DNA from: Tetrapyrgos nigripes
Taxonomy: Eukaryota > Basidiomycota > Agaricomycetes > Agaricales > Campanellaceae
Assembly (NCBI GenBank): GCA_013368315.1
Contig: JAACJM010000010.1
Location: 620,001 to 684,000 of the forward strand
Direction: 5' to 3'
DNA length: 64,000 bases
In this document: positions 57,346 to 64,000 of the stretch, one piece after another
How the letters are laid out: every line of letters begins with the position of its first letter
Numbering within the stretch: the first letter of the stretch is position 1
Translations under genes and position numbers: made by a program
Notes under the pieces: model-generated
Seen by the model: the letters and a program-made list of their open reading frames with translations, nothing else
Told to the model about the DNA's origin: nothing
Database searches by the model: none

Positions 57346-57593
57346 ATGACTACTCCAAATGTGCCTACCTCTGGTGGCCCCTCAGACTATTCTATGGGTA
57401 CTACTCCAAATCCTATGGCCTTTGGAGGGATTCCTACTCAAAATTCCTCTGATGGAGTCAGAGAATCCATGCATGTGCTGTCCCTGCAAGCTAATCCACC
57501 TCCCTCTCACCAAACCTATAATAACCCTCAGGGGTATTACACCCACAACTATGTTCCTGGAGAAGACTATAATCAGCTACTCCAGACCATTGC
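57346..57593 (+). pseudogene. Truncated gag of the family C element
   Basis: From ATG 57346, a Pro/Ser/Thr-rich start (MTTPNVPTSGGPSDYSMGTT) followed by YNNPQGYYTHNYVPGEDYNQ and LLQTIA, where the Gypsy-2 LTR begins. Its position after the family C LTR and primer site makes it that element's gag; the rest should lie beyond Gypsy-2. Confidence 0.55.
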
Positions 57594-58124
57594 TGTCAAG
57601 GTCGTCGGTACACTCGATAACCACCCAAGTCACACAATACGAGAAAGTCGATTTACAAGAAGATGGATTGATCAAAAGATAGAGAGAGATAGAGAGAGAG
57701 AGATAGAGTAGTAAGCTGACTAGGCTCTACACTGCGTAGTAATAGTACGGAGCGGAGACGAAGTGAACGAACTAAGGAATAGGTTACAAAGATAGTGGGT
57801 ATATAAGTAATATGTGAACGGATGGGAAGAAGTAGGTAATAATAGACGGTACCATGTGGAAGTGTCAAGAGCGAGAGAACAATAAGTTAAATATGGATAG
57901 ATGAAGGTACTAGATCATAAAGGATGATTGATGGTGGGAACGTCCATGGAGATAAGAAGCGGAGGAGATAAGTATGTGAGTCATAGATCTGGGAAGGTGG
58001 TAACTATTGACGATGGCAGGAAACGATTGATGTTTATGGGGTTAAAAGTAAATAGAGTGGTAAAATGAGTGGTAAAAGAGAAAGAATAGAAATGAAATGA
58101 AAAGACGGGAGGCAATTCATGACA
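57594..58124 (-). repeat. Gypsy-2 3' LTR
   Basis: 531 bp; sense TGTCATGAATTGCC...CTTGACA. It shares blocks with the Gypsy-1 LTR, for example CACCCAAGTCACACAAT, but is clearly divergent. The predicted RNA start is AGTTCGTTCA (sense), downstream of a TATATA-containing core. Confidence 0.9.
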
Positions 58125-58137
58125 TTACCCCCTCTTT
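58125..58137 (-). other. Gypsy-2 polypurine tract
   Basis: Sense AAGAGGGGGTAA before the LTR; the extra ORF stop codon TAA (58138-58136) overlaps its start, as in Gypsy-1. Confidence 0.8.
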
Positions 58138-58624
58138 AAGACGAGCTTTCACTGGAGCTCGTCTGGCTGGCCGACCATTGTTTCGCCCATTGTCCACGAA
58201 GTCGTCTGTCTAGTTCCCCTTGTTCTGGCCAGTAGTCTGTTAAGTCGCCCCATTCAGTGGCGTTGGTCACAGAACCCCATCCCGGTGCACTACCACTCCA
58301 TCCGTCGTCGTCGCTATCCTGCTGGATGATGTGTGCCCCCCATATGCTGCTGTATCCCCATCCAAGGTTCCCTCTGTGCTCTGCCCGTAAGGATGTCCGA
58401 TGAGCTACACATGTAGCTCTATGTCCTGTTCCCAATATACACTGCCCTGGCCCATCCTCTCCTCCCCATGTGCAACGTCTGCATCCGTTGTGAGGTCCCT
58501 GGTGTTGCTTCGAGAGTCGACATTGACGCCCTGAGCGTTGTCCATACGTACAATGCCCTCCATTAGTTGGACGTGTGAGGGTTGTATTCTGAGCGATGGA
58601 AACAGTAGAGGGAGTAGTTGACAT
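58136..58624 (-). CDS. Gypsy-2 extra ORF (ORF3): Cys/His-rich, Trp-rich protein
   Basis: An intact 162-residue protein from ATG 58624. Six Cys (25, 35, 48, 51, 62, 72) and three His (41, 45, 68) have exactly the spacing seen in Gypsy-1. They can be read as two related modules, C-x9-C-x5-H-x3-H and C-x10-C-x5-H-x3-C, suggesting an internal duplication and two metal sites. Then come NLGWGYSSIWG, DDDGWSGSAPGWGS, EWGDLTDYWPEQGELDRRLR and KQW before a Ser-rich tail. No signal peptide or membrane span, so not an envelope protein. Being open while gag and pol of the same copy carry stops is suggestive, but one short ORF is weak evidence of selection. Unrecognised family. Confidence 0.78.
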   Translation of the reverse strand: MSTTPSTVSIAQNTTLTRPTNGGHCTYGQRSGRQCRLSKQHQGPHNGCRRCTWGGEDGPGQCILGTGHRATCVAHRTSLRAEHRGNLGWGYSSIWGAHIIQQDSDDDGWSGSAPGWGSVTNATEWGDLTDYWPEQGELDRRLRGQWAKQWSASQTSSSESSS

Positions 58625-58814
58625 TGCGATAGTGAGAGTATGAGTGATTATAGTTTGGCTGGTAGCGATGGGTGTTGTTCTGTCATTCTTCACTTTAGGG
58701 AGGTACCTTTTATACTTGCTTGTACGTGTCAAGTGAACGATCAGTTCACCGTCTGGAGACGAGTTTGACAGCAGACGCCATTCAGTCTGTTAGTGTCGTT
58801 AAGGGGGGTGGTGT

Positions 58815-61800
58815 TTAACAGGGAAATGCGATGGATGAATGATGACAGAATTCCCAGTTTAGTTGGCCGGTGGAGTGGGAAGGTGGGCACAGAACACTAG
58901 CGACTCGTGTAATTGTCCCTTCGTTGAGTCGTGCTTTTGCTTGAAGCACACGAGTGCTCCGCCATATATCTCCAATAGTGACTCCCAATGAGCGTACTGT
59001 TGTTCCCGGTCGTATCAGGTTCGTTGGTCTATAGGCATTTGGATGTTGTTGGTGGAAGGTTTCGATCATATCTTTTAGCTTCATCAACCCTGATGCCGGT
59101 TCCCATGAATTCTCTGAGTCAGCGTAGTCCAGCCATTTAACAAGGTATTGTACTCCCCAACGGTTCCTTGTTGGTTTTGAATCTAAAATTGCCTCCACAT
59201 CGTACTTGTTATCTTCGGGGAGTAATTCAGCTGGTTCTCCTGGGTAGTTTATTCCATGAGCTTCAGTTTCTTTGTATGGCGATAGAAGTGAAGCGTGGAA
59301 AACTGGATGAATTCGCCAGGTGTTCGGTAATTTGAGTCGGTAGTTGACTTCACCAATAATGTCAGTGATTTCAAATGGACTGTGATGATGATTCGCCAAC
59401 TTAGCTTTTGGCCTTGTTATCTTCAGATTTTTCCCATCTAGTAACACCTTGTCTCCAACCTTAAATTTCTTCCCCTCGTTTGTATAGTCCTTGTTTTGTT
59501 CCTTCATCATCTCCGCCGCTGTCGACAGACTTGCTTTTAGTTCTTCTTGGAGTATGTCCAAGTTCTGAAGGCGTTCTTCGACTTTTGGCACGTGGGAAGT
59601 TGGATTGATGGTAGGGAAGAGTCGAGGAAGATAACCGTGGAGTAATTCGAAGGGTGACTTTCCAGTTGCTGAATGGGTTTGCGTATTGTGACAGAACTCG
59701 GCGTAAGGTAGGTATCTAACCCAGTCGTCTTGGCGGTAGTTACAGAAGGCCCGAAGGTATTGTTCGAGTTCTTGATTGAATCTTTCTGTCTCGCCATCTG
59801 TTTGTGGGTGATAAGCTGTACTGAGCGCCGAGGTGATACCTAGTTTATCGTATATTCCTTTCATTACTTGGCTTGCGAACTGAGGTCCCCGGTCAGATAC
59901 CATTTTGTCCCACAAGCCATAACGTCGCCAAGTGTTATTGAATAATAAGTCGATTGTTCCATCACTGTTGATATCCTTTCTGCATGGGGAGATGACAACC
60001 GTTTTTGTTGAACGATCAACTGTGACGTGAATTGCGTTAAAGCTGTCACATTCTGGCAGATCTGTGATGAAGTCGGTTGTAATCGTTCTGAAGGGTCGTT
60101 CCGGTATCTCATTCGGAACCAGTGGTACATGCGCCGGATGATTATTTGCCTTGGTTAGTTGACAAGTAGCACATCCTTCAACGTAGTTATGAACGAATAC
60201 TGACATACCAGGCCACCAGAATTCTCTGCTGACGAGTTCATACGTCTTGAATCATCCCGGATGTCCTGTGGTAAGGCTGTCGTGATGCATTTTGACAATG
60301 TCTCGTCTGAGTTGCTGGTCGTTTGGGACGTAGATTTTCCCTCGGAAAAGGATGATTCCATCTTCGTAATTCCATTCCTGTAGGTTCTTTGCCAACGCAC
60401 GCGGTCTGTTGTTAAAGATGGTTTGTAACGCACTTACGACTTCGGCATCCCTTTTTGGGCACTCCTTGATCCATCTTTTCAACTCTGTATCTCTGATTGC
60501 GGTTACTGTTCCTGGCCTCGTTGCTCGAATCCTGAAGAATTTGGGGTCAAGCAAGACTCTATCTTTGTTGTCGTTCTCGATCCCCTCTTTATGGTCTGAT
60601 CTTCGAGAGAGTGGATCACTTCGATTAAGGTTTCCGGGTTTGTGAGTGAGCGTGAAGTCGAATCTGGTTAAAAACAAGGCCATTCTTGCTTGTCGCCAGC
60701 TAAGTTTCTGAGCGGTAGTGAAGTATCTGAGGTTGTCGTGATCGGTCAAGATTTTGATGGTATGTGGTCCGCCTTCCAGGTAGTGTCGCCAGGCTTCCAG
60801 TCTGCGTATGATCGCTAACAGTTCTTTATCGTGAATGTTGTAGTTCCGCTCAGTCTTGGACAAAGCTTTTGATAGATAAGCTACGGGATGCCATTTATCG
60901 TCCAGTCCTTGTTGTTGCAAGATACCTCCTGTAGCATAGTCTGACGCATCAACTTCTACTCGATACGGTTTAGAATGATCAGGCATGAGGAGGACCGGAG
61001 AAGACGTGAACATATCTTTGAGCATTTGAAAGGCCTTTTCAGCTTCATCAGACCACTTCCATGGGTGATCCTTCTTTGTGAGATCGAACAGTGGTCATGC
61101 GATTTTTGAAAAATCATGTATGAAACGACGGTAGAAGTTTCCGAAGCCAAGGAATGATTGTACGTCTTTGACGTTGCATGGGATCGGCCATTTGGTTACA
61201 CCTTCGACCTTGACTGGGTCCATCACTAGTGTATTGTGTGAAACGATAAGGCTGAGGAACTCCACCGAATTGGTTTTGAAAGTGCACTTTTCCGGTTTAG
61301 CGTACAGATCGTTATCCTGAAGTCGTGCAAGTACTTGTTTTACCATGTATCGATGTTCTTCTAGTGATTCCGTGAATATTAGAATGTCGTCCATATAAAT
61401 AACGACTTTTCCGGAGTCGATCAGGTCCTTGAATAGAGTGTTCATCATTGCTTGGAATGTAGCTGGAGAATTCATAAGACCAAAGAACATCACCGTTGGT
61501 TCGAAAAGACTGCGCTTAGTCTTAAACGCCGCTTTCCATTCATCTCCTTTCTTTATGCATATGTTGTTATATCCCCATCTGAGGTTGATTTTGGAAAATA
61601 TCTGTGCCCCCTTTAGTTTGTCTACGAGTTCCGATATAAGCGGTAGGGGGTATTCGTTTTTGACAGTCCCTCTGTTTAAAGTGCGATAGTCCTGTACTGG
61701 TCGTAGTTTTCCATCTTTCTTTTTTACAAAGAAGAAAGGACTTGCCATTGGAGATTTTGACAGCCTTATGTATCCCTTCTCTAGGTTCTCTTTGATGAAT

Positions 61801-62945
61801 TCGTCGAGTTCCTTCTGTTCATTTGGGGATAAAGGATACGTTTTGCAGGGACGTGGTTCAAAGTCCGGTTTTAGTTCAATGGCATGATCCCATTCGCCAC
61901 GTCTCAGTAATCGTTCTGAGGTTTGTTTGTCAAAGACTCGTAGAAATTGATGATATTGCGAAGGAATCTTATCTTTAAGAGGTACGTCGGTTTGGACGTT
62001 CTGGGCTGCCTCTGCAAGTTCTTGTGCCTTCGTGAATCCTGTGCGGATATTCATGTTTGGTGTCTCTGGTGTTTCCCCGTTCAGTATCGTTACCCTTTCC
62101 TCGTTTCTCAACAGTTCTTCCATCATGTCTTGTTCCCACTGTTCTGGGATCATATCTCTCCCACAACTGTCTTCAGTAAAGATCGCTGTTACCTCCGAAC
62201 TTCGATGGAAGGATCGAATGGGAATCCGACGGCGTCATCCTGCGATTTTTGGTTGAGCAACTGGTTTGAATCGTCCAATCGGTTCCAACCATCTGACTTG
62301 GTAATCTTTATGGTGGGTCCGTGGTTCGGTGACCATTGGTTTCGAGGGTTTCATTTTGGTTTTTAAATGGAGAATGGGGGGTTTTGCTACGATGCACGTT
62401 TCTGGACACCTGGTCATATCTATTCATGAGAACGACCAATCTATTTCTGGGTTGTGTTCTTCCAGCCAGTCGGTACCGAGGATTATATCGTGATCCCCGA
62501 TGTCTGTTATGTAGAATTCGGCTTTTTCCTTGTGATATGCTCTGTTGTCTTGGGAGTAGATACGGAGATTCTGAATGGTGTATTTTCGTACCCATCCCAT
62601 AGTGTTTTCGGAGCCATCAACGTTTCGTACTGGGAATGGGTTTGTGATAGGAATGAGGGTAAGTTGATTTTCTTGTGCAAACCGGCTATTGATAATTATG
62701 CCTTCTGCACCGCTGTCTATTAGGGCGTTTGCGTCGATTTTTCTGCCAGTAACTTTGCTGATTAATTCAGTTTTGAGCGTGATTGATGGTACCTGCCGGT
62801 TATGAGTGATTGCCGACATTCTTAGTTCTGAAGGAAAGATTCGCTCACTGGAGGGGTATAACACACTATATCGATTGTTCTTTAACTGTCTGGTGTACTG
62901 TTCAACTCCTACTGACGACGTAGCAGAGGAGTGATTCAAAAATCC
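58815..62945 (-). pseudogene. Gypsy-2 pol (protease-RT-RNase H-integrase-chromodomain)
   Basis: Same domain order as Gypsy-1: ALIDSGAEGIIINSRF (protease), SPFFFVKKKDGKLRPVQDYR and VIYMDDILIF (RT), KILTDHDNLRYF (RNase H), HHDSLTTGHPG and CATCQLTK, then [20 protein letters not shown] and HPQTDGETERFNQE (integrase), and QYLVKWLDYADSENSWEP (chromodomain), followed by an extra tail of about 75 residues absent from Gypsy-1. Four TGA stops break it. At 61097-61095 Gypsy-1 has CGA (Arg); at 60254-60252 it has CAA and at 62426-62424 GAA. Confidence 0.93.
62905..62945 (-). promoter_or_regulatory. Gypsy-2 candidate -1 ribosomal frameshift signal
   Basis: Same heptamer GGATTTT (62945-62939) overlapping the gag TGA, 6-nt spacer TGAATC, stem ACTCCT/AGGAGT (62932-62927 with 62910-62905), 16-nt loop. 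Relative to Gypsy-1, pair 1 changes C-G to A-U and pair 6 C-G to U-A, both keeping pairing. Confidence 0.7.
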
Positions 62946-64000
62946 AATTTGGACATAATGTCCTTTAAATAGACGGTTGCTTGTTCCTTATCTTCCCCTT
63001 CCAACCCCTTAACCTTGTTAACCATGTCGGAAATGTCCTTGATTACGTTTCGAGATGAAGATGCCTGTGCTACCGTTACTGATGATGAAGGAGCCGATGA
63101 AGATGTAGTTGTGATTTCAGCTGTTCGAACAGCGTGAGGAGGGGAGGTTCGGGGCACGTTTGGAGATGACGATTTTGGAAATGTTGGACATTCGCTGCTC
63201 ATATGTCCAGGTTGTCTACATGCGAAGCATGCTCCTAGTTTTCGGAGTCGGTCCCTTTCATCAGGTGTCAGTTTGGGAAATGGAGTAAATGATGAGTTAG
63301 CACCTGGTCCCATGTTCATAAGTGCATTGACGCTTGCTACTGTTCTTCCCTGAGACGGACCCAGGTTACTCCTCGACGTTGAAGGAGTCTTCCAGCGTCC
63401 TTGTCTCTCCCGTTCCTTCAACCATTCTAAATGAAGCTCTACAGCCCTTTCCTTATATTCTTCGAAGTCATCCCACTTTGGATACGTTCTTCCAACTGCC
63501 TCTTGGAGCTTAGGTGGTAACCCATCCTGATAGAATTCCAACAGTGCTGTTTCTCCAAAGTCAGATTCTTCTCCATATGTATCGAAGATGCTGTTGTAGC
63601 TGCTGATATCCGTCCCTTTCATCCTAGCAAACTTGATCTTCGTTCTCGCCACATTGTCTGAGGCAAGAGCTCTGAAGTCCTTTTTGAACCTGTCACGTAT
63701 CTGTTTCAGAGTGATCCATCTACGCTTCTCTGGCGTCTTTTCCAACTCTTCGTCCTCTTCATCTTTATCACGTTCAGTCAATCTTTGCGTTGCCCAATCT
63801 CCTCCTTTTTCTCCCGTGAAGAATGATAGGAATAATGAGACCTGACTTTCCTCAGTAGGGTACTTGCTTTTATTCATGCATAGATAGTTGTTGAACAAGG
63901 CCAGCCATCATTTTGCCTCGCTGCGATCCCCATTGAAGGCGTCAGGTTTTCTTCCTCGTTCAGAGGTACCATTTGATCCGATAGGAGGTGTATCAGCCAT
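62936..64000 (-). pseudogene. Gypsy-2 gag
   Basis: From ATG 64000-63998 (MADTPPIGSNGTSERGRKPD) it runs 355 codons to TGA 62938-62936, with one internal TGA at 63910-63908 just before WLALFNNYLCMNKS. It shows the capsid region (FLSFFTGEKGGDWA), an acidic/basic stretch and a CCHC knuckle, CFACRQPGHMSSEC. Alignable with the Gypsy-1 gag but strongly diverged. Confidence 0.88.

Larger units (their letters stand above)
57594..64000 (-). mobile_element. Gypsy-2: chromovirus, truncated by the window edge
   Basis: Minus-strand relative of Gypsy-1 with the same order: gag, -1 pol, extra ORF, polypurine tract, 3' LTR. The 5' LTR and leader lie outside the window, since the gag ATG is exactly at 64000. 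Coding parts carry five TGA stops (63910-63908, 62426-62424, 62237-62235, 61097-61095, 60254-60252) and no other stop type. The left flank ATTGC predicts its target duplication. Confidence 0.93.

Noticed and set aside
58136..58624. The extra ORF as an envelope gene
   Set aside because: It occupies the env position but has no signal peptide, membrane segment or glycoprotein-like features.

Overview
The window is nuclear DNA from a basidiomycete fungus, most likely an Agaricomycete. The host genes carry many short (about 50-65 bp) GT-AG introns, encode typical fungal orthologues, and sit beside KDZ-type transposase remnants with a CxC2 cysteine cluster and chromodomain Ty3/gypsy elements, a combination usual in mushroom-forming fungi. 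I cannot name the species.

Layout. (1) 203-8133 is a compact euchromatic block of four housekeeping genes: phosphatidate cytidylyltransferase (minus), DNA topoisomerase I (minus), a complex I B12/NDUFB3-like subunit (plus) and threonine dehydratase ILV1 (minus). (2) 8134-64000 is a nested transposon landfill. A 1.28-kb Tc1/mariner element (8659-17675) is split by a young chromovirus, Gypsy-1 (9155-16882, flanked by ATATC). From 17.7 to 57.6 kb the DNA is old and visibly CpG-poor: decayed LTR fragments, SINE-like repeats, a gypsy of a different clade (about 22-30.7 kb), two intron-bearing genes of unknown function (31.8-35.1 kb), a full-length chromovirus Gypsy-4 (36873-43162, flanked by GTAAT) inserted in an older relative Gypsy-5 whose 3' LTR was in turn hit by a solo LTR, a 1.4-kb gag-only copia-like element (49373-50775), and a KDZ transposase gene hit by two LTR elements. 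(3) 57594-64000 is a second young chromovirus, Gypsy-2, which runs off the right edge of the window at its gag start codon.

Most interesting. Gypsy-1 and Gypsy-2, whose LTRs differ clearly, both carry an extra ORF between pol and the polypurine tract. It encodes a cysteine/histidine-rich, then tryptophan-rich protein with nine metal-ligand-type residues at identical spacing. Both also end gag on the same heptamer GGATTTT, followed at the same 6-nt distance by a 6-bp stem with two compensatory base-pair changes, which is good evidence for programmed -1 frameshifting. In three LTR families the sequence two bases after the 5' LTR is the reverse complement of the predicted 5' end of the element's own RNA, the hallmark of Tf1/sushi-type self-priming. 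The copia-like element instead carries a half-tRNA-type primer site. Premature stops in these elements are almost always TGA, often where relatives have arginine, and the two LTRs of Gypsy-4 differ largely at CpG sites: a footprint of cytosine-methylation decay.
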